Notes: generated by a model not told the origin, from the sequence alone. A stretch of DNA of 12,079 nt from an uncultured Clostridia bacterium (GCA_947624425.1 CANQKG010000024.1:1-12079), one strand, 5' to 3'. Counted from the first letter of the stretch, positions 1 through 7,937 are shown. Program-made: numbers and translations.

Positions 1-1031
1 TAAGCACCGCCATACTCCGTACCCGCCCAGAGCCGGAGGAAGGTATCGCCCACGCAGATAAAGCCGATAAACAGAAAGCCGCAGATCATCAGCTGCAGCC
101 GTCCGACCCGCACCATAAAGGCGGTGAGAGCTTCGGGGGAGGCGTTTTCTTCCGCCGTTTGCACCGCACGGGGGAGGCTTAGCCCTGCCACCACGCCGGA
201 GAGGATACGGAAATAGGAAACCGGCTGGAGTGCGAGCGAGAGCAATGCGACTGCCTCGGGGCTTTTCAGCGCGCCGAGCAGCATATTTCCAAGCTGCCAC
301 TGAAGCCGCCCGACCACCGAGGAACGGAGCAGGAAAAATCCGAACGCCAGCATCTGCCGCAATAGCCGCAGGTCAAGCCGGTAGAGCTTCACCCGCACTT
401 CCAGCACGCCGAACAGATAGATACCCTGAACGGCGATCATGAACAGATCAAGGAGGATCTCGATCAGCAGTAAGCCGTAGACCCCCATTCCCCTGCCGAG
501 GAACCAGATCGTCATAAAAAACCGGAGCAGGATCATCACAAGATGCAGACCCCGCGAGAACAAAAATGCCTCGTAGGCGGTCAGCAGTGAGGGGAACGCC
601 GAAAAGGGGAGGGTCACGGTGAAATTGAGCAGCAGGATCAAAAACACCCGCTTGAGGGTGGCAAGCTCCTCCGGTGAGAGAGCGCCGCCAAAGAGGGTTG
701 GGATCATCTGCCATACAATCAGCCCTACGACGGCGGACAGCATCATGGCGCAGCCGTAAAATAAAACGCAGTGACCGAGGAAGTTTGCCTGCGCCGCCTC
801 CTGACGGCGGAGCCGGTAGCGGGAAACATACCGGCTGATGACCTCCCCGAAGCCGAGATCAAGCAGGGAAAGATACCCGATCAGCGCGCCCGCCATGTGA
901 TAGACGCCGTAGGCGCTCTGCCCCAGCGAGCGGAGGATCAGCGGGGTGAGCAGCACGCCCGACAGGATCGAGCAGCCGATCCCCACATAGGAGAGCACCG
1001 CGCCCAGCCGGAGATTTCTTCCCGCCGTCAT
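1..1031 (-). CDS. Polysaccharide flippase-like membrane protein (MVF superfamily), 3' end outside window
   Basis: This reading frame stays open from an ATG at 1031 to the window edge, giving 343 residues without a stop; the C-terminus lies before position 1. The N-terminus contains NLRLGAVLSYVGIGCSILSG, then a PLILRSLGQSAYGVYHMAG stretch and LSLLDLGFGEVISRYVSRYR, a pattern typical of Wzx-like oligosaccharide flippases of the MVF (MOP) superfamily: long hydrophobic helices with a conserved G-x-x-x-Y-G-x-Y near the first loop. Such proteins move lipid-linked glycans across the cytoplasmic membrane. The ATG overlaps the TGA of the upstream lipoprotein gene as ATGA, and a GAGGA Shine-Dalgarno sits about 7 nt upstream inside that gene, so translation is probably coupled. 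The substrate cannot be read from sequence. Family call is strong; the specific role is inferred. It is a different protein from the second flippase at 6480-7907. Confidence 0.85.
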   Translation of the reverse strand, partial: MTAGRNLRLGAVLSYVGIGCSILSGVLLTPLILRSLGQSAYGVYHMAGALIGYLSLLDLGFGEVISRYVSRYRLRRQEAAQANFLGHCVLFYGCAMMLSAVVGLIVWQMIPTLFGGALSPEELATLKRVFLILLLNFTVTLPFSAFPSLLTAYEAFLFSRGLHLVMILLRFFMTIWFLGRGMGVYGLLLIEILLDLFMIAVQGIYLFGVLEVRVKLYRLDLRLLRQMLAFGFFLLRSSVVGRLQWQLGNMLLGALKSPEAVALLSLALQPVSYFRILSGVVAGLSLPRAVQTAEENASPEALTAFMVRVGRLQLMICGFLFIGFICVGDTFLRLWAGTEYGGA

Positions 1032-2183
1032 ACAGCCGTCCTCAGTGCGTCGGTCATCTTACCGACCGCCTCGGTCTGGATCCCCGCTTCGGGGGAGAGC
1101 ACCGTACCGGCACGGTAGAGCGCGATCCCCGCTACCTGTTTGTCTGCCAGCAGTTCCCCCACCTGTCGGGCAAGAATGTCCGAATCGGTGCGCCATTCGT
1201 TTTGCCCCGCACCGGCATACCGGTCCTCCTGCCCCGCCTTGTAGCAGGCAAGCCCCGCCCAGAGCGCCACATTCTGGTCGGTACAGATCGCTTTCCACTC
1301 CGCCAGCGCCTGCGAAAAGGGGAGCGTTTCATGGGCGTACCCGAAATAAAGCTGGCATCAGATAATCCACAAAGCCCGATTCGCTCCCCCAGCGGATCAC
1401 GTCGGCATAGAGCTTTTCCTCGTCGTTTTGGATATTCCCCGCCGGGCTGATCCCAAACAGGGCATTCGGCTTTGCCTCCTTCACCCGCGCATACAGCTCC
1501 GACACCAGAAGGGAGATCTGCTCCCGCCGGAATGCGGCGAGCGGTACCTCTCCGGCCGACTGATAGGCGTTTTCGTCAAAGGAGGGGTCGGTGGTGGGAT
1601 AGAAGTAGTCGTCCAGATGAATGCCGTCCAGATCGTACCGCAAAAGCTCGGTCACACCGTCGCAGATCATCTCACGAGTCAGATACCCTCTGCCGTTCAC
1701 CATACGGATCACATCGGTGCCAAGCCATCTGCCAAGCGGCGCGTCGGCAGGCAGGGCGGCAAGCTCCTCGGCGGTGGCAAGCCGCAGCGGATTGATCCAG
1801 CCGTGGATCTTCATCCCCATGCCGTGTGCCATATCGATCAAGATCGGCAGCGGATCGTAGGAAAGGGGGACGTTATAAGTCCCCGATGCGACTGCCGAGG
1901 GCGGGAACAGCTCGGACGGATAGATCGCGTCTCCGAACGGGCGCACCTGCAAAAGCAGGTCGGTGGCGCCGAGGTCATGCAGCGCGGCGAGGGTTTCGGC
2001 GGCGGCGGCGGTAAAGGCTGCAGCGTCCCGTCCGCCCAGCATTTGGCGCAGCTCCAGATAGGATAGCCAGACAGCGCAGCGGGTTTCGTTCACCGGCGCG
2101 GCGGAGGAAGTGTGCGGTTCGGGCTGCGGGATACATCCGCCAAGAAGCAGACAGCACAATAGCGAGCAAAATAGTCGTTTCAC
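1028..2183 (-). pseudogene. GHL10-family (DUF187, YngK-like) glycosyl-hydrolase-like lipoprotein, frameshifted
   Basis: The start is GTG at 2183, preceded by GGAGGG (complement of 2191-2196) at 7 nt spacing. The first residues, VKRLFCSLLCCLLLGGC, form a lipoprotein signal with lipobox LGGC and lipidated Cys17, so the product would be anchored outside the membrane. Family hallmarks are AVWLSYLELRQML, LLLQVRPFGDAIYPSELFPP, HGWINPLRLAT and the active-site-like DGIHLDDYFYP. The first frame stops at 1329 after DYLMPALFRVRP. Shifting frame near 1352-1356 restores the expected family sequence (LYFGYAHETLPFSQALAEWK, then ALWAGLACYKAG) through to a TGA at 1028. The pattern fits loss of two bases, where family members usually read MPQLYFG. 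It could be a genuine pseudogene, a recent strain mutation or a sequencing error; the rest looks well conserved, which favours a recent event or an error. The gene begins 1 nt after ylmC and overlaps the flippase. Confidence 0.85.
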
Positions 2184-2184
2184 C

Positions 2185-2472
2185 TTACCGCCCTCCAAAG
2201 AAAAGCCCGCGGCGGCGGGGCGGCCGGTCGGGCGAGGGAAAATCCACCAGAACCGCGTCCTCCCCGATCACCTCGATCGCCTGCCACGGCACCACCGTAT
2301 CGTCCTCCCGCCCCAGCAGACCGAACAGCTTTGCCTTGCCGTAGATCACCAGCGCGCGCACCGTCGCGGCGTCGATATCCAGCTCCAGATCGTCCACAAA
2401 GCCCAGCTTGTAGCCGTCCCGCATACAGATGACCTCCTTCTCATGGAGATCCCCCATTCTGGCGGTTTGCAT
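2185..2472 (-). CDS. YlmC/YmxH-family PRC-barrel sporulation protein
   Basis: A protein of about 95 residues. It has the compact PRC-barrel pattern of the YlmC/YmxH family: an N-terminal EKEVICMRDGYKLGFVDDLELD, then ALVIYGKAKLFGLLGREDDT, VPWQAIEVIGEDAVLVDF, and a short basic tail. The W before the I-x-x-I-G-x-D segment is characteristic. Members are widespread in spore-forming Firmicutes; some are sporulation-induced, but their molecular role is poorly understood. Two ATGs are adjacent, at 2475 and 2472. The GGAGG (complement of 2480-2484) lies 4 nt from the first and 7 nt from the second, so 2472 is preferred. The TAA ends 1 nt before the GTG of the lipoprotein gene, and the last codons encode that gene's ribosome site, so the two are almost certainly co-transcribed. 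No clear promoter is seen between 2476 and 2556. Confidence 0.82.
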   Translation of the reverse strand: MQTARMGDLHEKEVICMRDGYKLGFVDDLELDIDAATVRALVIYGKAKLFGLLGREDDTVVPWQAIEVIGEDAVLVDFPSPDRPPRRRGLFFGGR

Positions 2473-2556
2473 CATGATCCCTCCCGCGTATGGTTTGCTA
2501 TTCCACCCTATGCGGCGGCGCGGACGGATATGCAGGCGGAAATTTTCAAAAACCAC

Positions 2557-2585
2557 TTGACAAAATACCCGGGATATCCTATACT
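2557..2585 (+). promoter_or_regulatory. Sigma-A promoter of the tRNA-Met/tRNA-Glu unit
   Basis: A perfect -35 TTGACA (2557-2562), a 17-nt spacer and a -10 TATACT (2580-2585, one mismatch to TATAAT). Transcription would start near 2591-2593, about 25 nt before the mature 5' end of the Met tRNA. The near-consensus promoter suits a stable RNA operon. Confidence 0.88.
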
Positions 2586-2592
2586 ATTATTT

Positions 2593-2610
2593 GCTTTGAC
2601 CCGTCAAAGC
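2593..2610 (+). repeat. 8-bp inverted repeat in the pre-tRNA leader
   Basis: GCTTTGAC-CC-GTCAAAGC is a perfect inverted repeat starting at the expected transcription start and ending 6 nt before the mature tRNA-Met. In RNA it would form a 5' leader hairpin; in DNA it could bind a regulator. The function is unknown and the call is structural only. Confidence 0.5.
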
Positions 2611-2616
2611 AGGCGT

Positions 2617-2693
2617 GCCGGTATAGCTCAGGTGGCTAGAGCATGCGGTTCATACCCGCAGTGTCATTGGTTCGAATCCAATTACCGGTACCA
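2617..2693 (+). tRNA. tRNA-Met, anticodon CAT (elongator type), CCA encoded
   Basis: The full cloverleaf can be folded. The acceptor stem is GCCGGTA (2617-2623) with TACCGGT (2683-2689), starting with a G-T pair. The D arm is GCTC/GAGC, the anticodon stem TGCGG/CCGCA, the loop TTCATAC with CAT at 2651-2653, and the T arm ATTGG-TTCGAAT-CCAAT, followed by A73 and CCA at 2691-2693. The anticodon stem lacks the three consecutive G-C pairs of initiator tRNA, and the D-arm and anticodon loop resemble Bacillus elongator tRNA-Met, so elongator Met is preferred over initiator or Ile(CAT). Confidence 0.95.
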
Positions 2694-2695
2694 GC

Positions 2696-2770
2696 GGCCC
2701 GTTGGTCAAGCGGCTAAGACACCGCCCTTTCACGGCGGTAACACGAGTTCGATTCTCGTACGGGTCACCA
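2696..2770 (+). tRNA. tRNA-Glu, anticodon TTC, CCA encoded
   Basis: The acceptor stem GGCCCGT (2696-2702) pairs with ACGGGTC. The anticodon stem CCGCC/GGCGG encloses the loop CTTTCAC with anticodon TTC. The T arm ACGAG-TTCGATT-CTCGT is intact, and the discriminator A is followed by encoded CCA (2768-2770). The sequence is close to Bacillus tRNA-Glu. It lies 2 nt after tRNA-Met and is plainly co-transcribed with it. The terminator stem begins at the final A of its CCA. Confidence 0.97.
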
Positions 2771-2811
2771 AAAATCGGCGGTTTTCCGTTTGGAAAACCG
2801 CCGATTTTTAC
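2770..2811 (+). terminator. Rho-independent terminator of the tRNA operon
   Basis: A perfect 18-bp stem (2770-2787 with 2792-2809) with the 4-nt loop GTTT. The GC-rich centre (CGGCGG/CCGCCG) is flanked by an A run before and a T run after. The A run also makes it plausible as a bidirectional terminator. Confidence 0.92.
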
Positions 2812-2933
2812 TTTTTCACTTTTCACTCTTCACTGAATGCTTCTTGTTACCACACAGCATCAAAAGGACGCCGGCATTGGGCTTACTGTGCTGCATGATG
2901 CTTTGTTGCGGTTTTCACCTAGCCGGTGCTTAT
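2812..2933. other. Intergenic stretch without a gene
   Basis: No convincing reading frame. It begins with a pyrimidine-rich run of near-repeats of TTTTCAC/TCTTCAC (about 2812-2833). At 2880-2910 it holds a 31-nt segment, GGCTTACTGTGCTGC onwards, that recurs at 10720-10750 with about 26 of 31 matches. Both copies lie beside a full copy of the 235-bp repeat element. Confidence 0.5.
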
Positions 2934-3168
2934 TGAATCCCTCCACCGCTTCGCGGTCCCCCTCCCTTTGACAAGGGAGGCTCTGGCGAGCAAATAAGTT
3001 TTGATAGAAATTTTAGCAAAGTATGCTGACGGAAGATTTCACCGAACCGGCTGCCGGAAGCTTTTATTGTTTCACTTATCCCTTTGTAAACCACAAAGCT
3101 TCCGTCTTTGTCAAAACCTCCCTTGTGAAAGGGAGGGGGACCATGCGTCAGCATGGTGGTGGGATTCA
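2934..3168. mobile_element. 235-bp MITE-like inverted-repeat element, copy 1
   Basis: The left end (2934-2980) begins TGAATCCCTCCACC, carries a small hairpin ACCGC-TTC-GCGGT, then CCCCTCCCTTTGACAAGG. The right end (3117-3168) is its inverted counterpart, carrying the hairpin ACCATGC-GTCA-GCATGGT and finishing GGTGGTGGGATTCA. The inner 26 bp of the two ends match as inverted repeats with one mismatch. The 136-bp core (2981-3116) is visibly more AT-rich than the neighbouring genes and codes for nothing recognisable. It matches the core of copy 2 (10426-10660) at roughly 80% with no gaps, but in the opposite orientation. No target duplication is evident at this copy. It lies 35 bp past the sigK stop, where its hairpins may terminate sigK transcription. 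Confidence 0.85.
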
Positions 3169-3203
3169 AAACGATACATGAAAATGTTATGCGGCGGCAG
3201 GCT

Positions 3204-3896
3204 TTATCCTTCCTCGCCGAACTGTTCGCGGAGGGTGATCAGCGCCCGCTTTTCCAGACGGGAAACATAGCTGCGGGAGATATTCAGCCGTCGTGCCACC
3301 TCCCGCTGGGTGAGCGGGCGGGCGGCGGAAAGCCCGTACCGCAGCCGGATGATCTCCTGCTCCCGCGGAGTGAGGCAGCTGTCGATCAGCCGATAGAGCT
3401 TCTCGGTTTTCAGCTTGCAGTCCACCGTGTCCAGCAGATTTTCCTCGTCCGCCACCACGTCGATGAGGGTGAGGGTGTTCCCGTCCTTATCCACGTCGAT
3501 CGGGTCGCTAATATACACGTCTCCCGCCGATTTTCTGAGGTTGCGGAAATACATCAGGATCTCGTTCTCGATGCACCGCGAGGCATAGGTCGCAAACCGG
3601 GCGCCCTTTTGGTAGTCAAAGGTACCCACCGCCTTAATCAGCCCGATGGTGCCGATCGAGATCAGATCCTCCTGCTCGCCCGAGGCGGCGTAATACTTCT
3701 TTACGATATGCGCCACCAGCCGGAGGTTATGCTCGATCAGGCGGCTGCGGGCAACGCTGCTGCCGGCCGCCATCTTCTCGAAGCAGGCTTTTTCCTCCGC
3801 CGCCGAAAGGGGCTTCGGAAAGGAGCCGAGCCGTTCCACATGAAGGGCAAAATAAAGCAGATGTGACAGGGCAAATTCAACCAAAGCAGAAAACAT
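3204..3896 (-). CDS. sigK: RNA polymerase sporulation sigma factor K precursor (pro-sigma-K)
   Basis: A 230-residue sigma-70 family protein. Residues 1-18 (MFSALVEFALSHLLYFAL) form a hydrophobic pro-sequence like that removed from pro-sigma-K by the SpoIVFB protease; the mature form would begin near HVERLGSFPKPLS. Region 2 has LIEHNLRLVAHIVKKYY, EDLISIGTIGLIKAV and FATYASRCIENEILMYFRNL. Region 4 has LTPREQEIIRLRYGL and the helix-turn-helix LTQREVARRLNISRSYVSRL. MAAG-x-x-x-ARS-x-LIEHN and SDPIDVDKDGN fit sigma-K better than sigma-E. The ATG at 3896 follows a GGAGG at a rather long 11-nt spacing. Sigma-K directs late mother-cell transcription in sporulation. The gene is continuous, with no skin-type interruption. 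A sequence resembling a sigma-E -10 (CATATATT, complement near 3923-3930) lies upstream, without a convincing -35. Confidence 0.9.
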   Translation of the reverse strand: MFSALVEFALSHLLYFALHVERLGSFPKPLSAAEEKACFEKMAAGSSVARSRLIEHNLRLVAHIVKKYYAASGEQEDLISIGTIGLIKAVGTFDYQKGARFATYASRCIENEILMYFRNLRKSAGDVYISDPIDVDKDGNTLTLIDVVADEENLLDTVDCKLKTEKLYRLIDSCLTPREQEIIRLRYGLSAARPLTQREVARRLNISRSYVSRLEKRALITLREQFGEEG

Positions 3897-3971
3897 GGCA
3901 ATCGGATCCTCCGTTTTTTATGAATATATGCGAGCGGAAAATCACAAAGACCGGAGGTACAAGTCTTTCGG

Positions 3972-4000
3972 TTGCGTTTTTTCTATGTTTGTGCTACAAT
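3972..4000 (+). promoter_or_regulatory. Candidate sigma-A promoter for the YfhO gene
   Basis: TTGCGT (3972-3977), a 17-nt spacer, then TACAAT (3995-4000) preceded by TGC, an extended -10. The -35 is weak (three of six) but the -10 is strong. The 61-nt leader would run to the TTG start at 4061. It lies in the divergent gap facing sigK. Confidence 0.5.
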
Positions 4001-4060
4001 AACCGCAAAGCGGATATCATATTTCATGGCAATTATCTATCGGCAAAAGGAGTGGGGCTT

Positions 4061-6478
4061 TTGAAACGGTTTTCTGACGCGCGCCGGTACCTGATGGTGT
4101 TTTTGCTGGCGTTTGTGACCGGCTGTGTGATCTTTCTTCCCTTCGTCATCAAGGACGGCGGGCTGTTCCTCTATTACGGCGACTACAACGTGCAGCAGAT
4201 CCCGTTTTACAAAATGGCGCACGACGCCGTGCGGGAATGGAATATCGGCTGGAACTGGCTGACCGATCTGGGTGCGAACTTTATCGGCTCCTATACCTTT
4301 TACCTGCTGGGGAGCCCCTTTTTCTGGCTGACTTTGATCTTCCCGAGCGGCGCGGTTCCCTATCTCATGGCGCCGCTGCTCATACTGAAATTCTCGGTCA
4401 TCGCCGTGACCGGCGCCGCTTTCTGCCGCCGCTTTTCCAAAACATGGGAAGGCGCTGCCTTAGGCGGACTGATGTACGCCTTCTGCGGCTTTAACATCTA
4501 CAACATCTTTTTCAACCACTTTCACGACGCGGTCGCCTTTTTCCCGCTTCTTTTGATCGCGCTGGAGGAGGCGGTGGTCAACCGGCGGCGGGGCGTATTT
4601 TTCTTCGCGGTGTTTGTCAACGCCTTACTCAGCTATTTCTTCTTCTTCGGCGAGTGCATTTTCCTTGTCATCTACTTTGTGATCCGGCTGCTTTCCCCCT
4701 CTTTCCGGATGAACCTGCGCACCTTCCTTTCGCTGGCGGTCGAAACGCTCCTCGGCTTCGGCGGCGCCATGGTGCTTTTGCTCCCCTCCCTTTATGTGGT
4801 GCTGCAAAACTCCCGGCTGGGCAACACGCTTGCCGGATATGACCTGCTTTTCTACGGCAGCGAGCAGCGGTACGGGCTGATTTTATCCAGCCTTTTCTTC
4901 CCGCCGGACATCCCCTCCCGTCCGAACTTCTTTGCCAACGCCAACGCCAAATGGTCGTCGGTATCGGCGTATCTCCCGTTTTTCTCGACGATCGGGGTGT
5001 TCACCTTCCTCAAGGAGAAAAAGAACCACTGGATGCGGCTATTGCTGACGGTCTGCTTTGTGATGGCAATGGTGCCGGCGCTCAACGCCTCGTTTTCGAT
5101 GTTCAACGCAAACTTCTACACCCGCTGGTTCTATATGCCGCTCCTTATCATGGCGGCCGTGACGGTCATGGCGCTCGAAAACAGCGAGGCAGACCTCATG
5201 TACGGCGTCCGGTGGACGGCGGTGTTCATCGCTTTCTTCTCGCTGATCGGGATCCTCCCCAAAAAGGAGAACGGCGCATACAAGTGGTTCTCGCTCCCCG
5301 CCTTCCCCGACCGCTTTTGGATCTATGTGGGGATCGCGGCGGCGTCCACCCTCGCTGCCGCGCTGCTGATCCGGTTCTTCCGGCAGAATCGGCCGGCGCT
5401 GATCCGCGCCTCGACCTGCGGCGTGCTGGCGGTTTCGGTCATCTATTCGATCCTGATGATCGGGATGGGGAAATCCCACTCCTACTCCAACCACGATGTG
5501 GTGGACGTCGGACTTCACGGCGGCGAACAGCTCGACCTTCCCGACTGGGAAGAGGCGTTCTACCGCATCGACGTGTTCGAGGGGATGGACAACTATCCCA
5601 TGTTCTGGAACCAGCCCACCATTCAGGCCTTCCATTCGGTGGTGCCGGCGAGCATTATGGAGTTCTATCAGTCGATGGGGATCACCCGAGACGTCTCCTC
5701 CAAGCCGGACGTCAAGTATTACGGCCTGCGGGCGCTGGAATCGGTTCGGTATATGCTGGTGAAGACCAGCAAAACCACCTTCGGCGGGCTGCCCGGCTTT
5801 GAGAAGATCGGCGTTCAGAATGAGCATACCGTCTACGAAAACCAATACTGCCTCCCGATGGGCTTTACCTACGACCACTATATCACCTCGGAGCAGTATG
5901 CCGACTGTGCCGAAGAGAACCGGCACCTTCTGCTGCTCAAGGGGATCTACCTCAACAAAAACCAGATCGCCAGATACGGCTCGGCCTTCACGCCGCTGCC
6001 CGATACCGATGCGCACACGCTGACCGAAGCGCAGTATTTTGCCGACTGTGAGGCGCTCAAAGCGACCGCCTCCAAGTCCTTTACCATCGACAACACGGGC
6101 TGCACCGCCGAAATGGAGAGCGACCACGCCACCCTTGCCTTCTTCTCGATCCCCTATGAGGACGGCTGGAGCGCCACCGTAAACGGGAAGCCGGTGCCGG
6201 TCGAAAAGGTGGCGATCGGCTTTACGGCGGTGCCGATCCCGGCCGGCAGCTCGACGGTGCGGTTTACCTACCGCACACCCGGCTTGACCCTCGGCGCGAT
6301 CATCACATTGATCTCCTTCCTGCTGTTTGCCGGTTATCTGCTGGTCTGCCGCGTTCTCAGAAAGCGCGATCCGGCGCATTACGCGCCGCTGCCGGGCGCC
6401 CACCGCGCCGCCGTTCCCACCGAGGCGACGATCACCGCGCGGGACGCCTATATCGACAGTTTCAAAAAGGAGCAGTAG
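4061..6478 (+). CDS. YfhO-family multispanning membrane protein (probable surface-polymer glycosyltransferase)
   Basis: 805 residues from TTG at 4061, chosen because AAAGGAG (4046-4052) sits 8 nt upstream and the first helix follows at once (residues 10-30); the frame is open further upstream but without a good start. YfhO-family marks: the first extracytoplasmic loop GLFLYYGDYNVQQIPFY (G40, D41, Q45), in which D41 is the likely catalytic acid of this GT-C-like fold; then NWLTDLGANFIGSYTFYLLG and SPFFWLTLIFP. Many hydrophobic helices fill roughly the first 480 residues. A soluble C-terminal part has a beta-sandwich-like end (YEDGWSATVNGKPVPV) before a final helix and a basic tail. Relatives such as B. 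subtilis YfhO and Listeria GtlB glycosylate lipoteichoic acid using undecaprenyl-linked sugars; the same role here is inferred. Its stop lies 1 nt before the start of the next flippase gene. Confidence 0.88.
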   Translation: MKRFSDARRYLMVFLLAFVTGCVIFLPFVIKDGGLFLYYGDYNVQQIPFYKMAHDAVREWNIGWNWLTDLGANFIGSYTFYLLGSPFFWLTLIFPSGAVPYLMAPLLILKFSVIAVTGAAFCRRFSKTWEGAALGGLMYAFCGFNIYNIFFNHFHDAVAFFPLLLIALEEAVVNRRRGVFFFAVFVNALLSYFFFFGECIFLVIYFVIRLLSPSFRMNLRTFLSLAVETLLGFGGAMVLLLPSLYVVLQNSRLGNTLAGYDLLFYGSEQRYGLILSSLFFPPDIPSRPNFFANANAKWSSVSAYLPFFSTIGVFTFLKEKKNHWMRLLLTVCFVMAMVPALNASFSMFNANFYTRWFYMPLLIMAAVTVMALENSEADLMYGVRWTAVFIAFFSLIGILPKKENGAYKWFSLPAFPDRFWIYVGIAAASTLAAALLIRFFRQNRPALIRASTCGVLAVSVIYSILMIGMGKSHSYSNHDVVDVGLHGGEQLDLPDWEEAFYRIDVFEGMDNYPMFWNQPTIQAFHSVVPASIMEFYQSMGITRDVSSKPDVKYYGLRALESVRYMLVKTSKTTFGGLPGFEKIGVQNEHTVYENQYCLPMGFTYDHYITSEQYADCAEENRHLLLLKGIYLNKNQIARYGSAFTPLPDTDAHTLTEAQYFADCEALKATASKSFTIDNTGCTAEMESDHATLAFFSIPYEDGWSATVNGKPVPVEKVAIGFTAVPIPAGSSTVRFTYRTPGLTLGAIITLISFLLFAGYLLVCRVLRKRDPAHYAPLPGAHRAAVPTEATITARDAYIDSFKKEQ

Positions 6479-6479
6479 T

Positions 6480-7907
6480 GTGAAAAAGTTTTTCAAAACG
6501 CTGATCGTCTATTTCTTCGGGAACGCCTTTTCGCGGCTGGTCTCCTTTGTCTTCCTCCTCCCGCTCCAGACCAAATACTGCACCGATGCGCAGATCGGCG
6601 AAGTGGACCTCATCAACACCCTTATCACCGTCATCATCCCGGTGATCTGTATCGAGGTCTGGACGGGGATACTGCGGTATCTTTATGATTACAAGTCGAT
6701 CAAAAACAAGGAGCGGGTGATCTCAACCGGTCTTGTCATCAACCTGATGTGCTTTGTGCTGTTCACCCTCTGCTTTGTGCTGGCGACCTTCCTCTTCAAA
6801 ATACCCTATGCGATCTATATCTTCTTCTTTGCCACGGGGTATATGCTCAACTCCACCTGGTCGTATATCGCAAGGGGACTGGGGTATAACACGGTCTATG
6901 TCTTTTCGGGTGCGATTGGGAGCATTCTTTCCCTGATCCTCCATCTCACCCTGCTCGCGACCTCCTCTGCCAAGGTGGAGTCGCTGATTATCTGCTACAC
7001 TGCTTCCTATATCGGACCGGTTATCTTTATGGAGTGCTGTGTCCGGGTGTTTCGGCGGTTCTCCCTCAAAAAGGTGAGTCCCACGCTCTTTCGGCAGATG
7101 TTCTTTTTCTGCCTGCCGCTGTCGGTCAACTCGGTGTCCTACTGGCTCACCAACTCCTTTAATCGGGTGGTGATCCGGTGGCAGCTCGGCGCGCCGATGA
7201 ACGGGCAGTTCGCCATTGCCTCGAAATTCACCATGATTATCATGCTGATCGTCACCGTCTTTAACCTCGCGTGGGCGGAGACTGCCTATGCCATGAACGG
7301 GGACAAGAATCGCGCACAGAAGTACAATATGGTGCTCAAATACTATAACCGGTTTATCGGTTCCGGCGTGCTGCTTTTGATCCCGGTCACCCTGCTGATC
7401 TTCCCCTGGATGGTACACGGCGATTACACGATCGGCAAGCAGATATTGCCGCCGTACTATCTTGCCACCTTTTTGAGTACGCTGGCAAGCTTTATGGGCG
7501 GCATTCTGCAGGCGGAGAAGAACACCAAGGTGCTGTTTTCCTCGGCAATGTGGGGTTCCGGCGTCAGCGTTGTCACGCTGCTTGTGCTGATTCCGCTGCT
7601 CAAGCGGATCGACCCGAATATGACATTCAATCCGCTGTTTGCCGTCACCTTCTCGCTGATTTTGAGCTTTGCCACCACCGCGTTTTTGCGGGTGCGGATC
7701 GCTCGCCGCAGTATGGGCGTGCGGTTCGACTACCGGTTCTTGTTCGCCTACCTGCCGGTTTTCGTGATCGGCTGGGCGGTATTCCAAAGCGGGATCGGGT
7801 GGCTGAATCTCGTCTACTTTATCGCCGCCGGGCTGTTTGCACTCTGGCTGATGCGAGGCATGATCCTGATGATCCTCCAAAAGCTGCGGCAGAGAAAGGA
7901 CGCCTGA
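6480..7907 (+). CDS. Polysaccharide flippase-like membrane protein (MVF superfamily)
   Basis: 475 residues from GTG at 6480; GGAG (6469-6472), inside the last YfhO codons, lies 7 nt upstream. The N-terminus KKFFKTLIVYFFGNAFSRLV followed by FVFLLPLQTKYCTDAQIGEVD is the usual opening of Wzx/MVF oligosaccharide flippases, with about a dozen or more hydrophobic segments and a mid-protein repeat opening (LFRQMFFFCLPLSVNSVSYW). The length is normal for the family. The likely role is moving a lipid-linked saccharide outward across the membrane. The tight junction with the YfhO gene suggests that it supplies the donor or substrate used by that enzyme, which is inference. The final codons (AGAAAGGACGCCTGA, 7893-7907) recur exactly at 9084-9098, upstream of the nucleotidyltransferase gene. 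Confidence 0.9.
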   Translation: MKKFFKTLIVYFFGNAFSRLVSFVFLLPLQTKYCTDAQIGEVDLINTLITVIIPVICIEVWTGILRYLYDYKSIKNKERVISTGLVINLMCFVLFTLCFVLATFLFKIPYAIYIFFFATGYMLNSTWSYIARGLGYNTVYVFSGAIGSILSLILHLTLLATSSAKVESLIICYTASYIGPVIFMECCVRVFRRFSLKKVSPTLFRQMFFFCLPLSVNSVSYWLTNSFNRVVIRWQLGAPMNGQFAIASKFTMIIMLIVTVFNLAWAETAYAMNGDKNRAQKYNMVLKYYNRFIGSGVLLLIPVTLLIFPWMVHGDYTIGKQILPPYYLATFLSTLASFMGGILQAEKNTKVLFSSAMWGSGVSVVTLLVLIPLLKRIDPNMTFNPLFAVTFSLILSFATTAFLRVRIARRSMGVRFDYRFLFAYLPVFVIGWAVFQSGIGWLNLVYFIAAGLFALWLMRGMILMILQKLRQRKDA

Positions 7908-7937
7908 CAGAAGATCACACCGTAAGGGGACAGACAG

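Noticed and set aside
1352..1358. Programmed ribosomal frameshift in the GHL10 gene
   Set aside because: No slippery heptamer, no internal ribosome site and no downstream stem are evident, and the family normally has one frame; mutation or sequence error is simpler.
2110..2898. Plus-strand open frame across ylmC and both tRNAs
   Set aside because: It reads through two clear tRNA genes and an antisense sporulation gene.
2930..3270. Short open frames inside and across repeat element copy 1
   Set aside because: They depend on the repeat ends, have no ribosome sites, and are not kept between the two element copies.
3863..4060. A start for the YfhO gene upstream of 4061
   Set aside because: The extension overlaps sigK and the promoter region and lacks a ribosome site; AAAGGAG plus TTG at 4061 puts the first membrane helix in the expected place.
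5039..6496. A 485-residue open frame on the minus strand opposite the YfhO gene
   Set aside because: Its translation is rich in Arg, Gly, His and Asp with no domain pattern, it has no ribosome site, and it mirrors a plainly real membrane protein gene; it is a by-product of GC-rich codon use.
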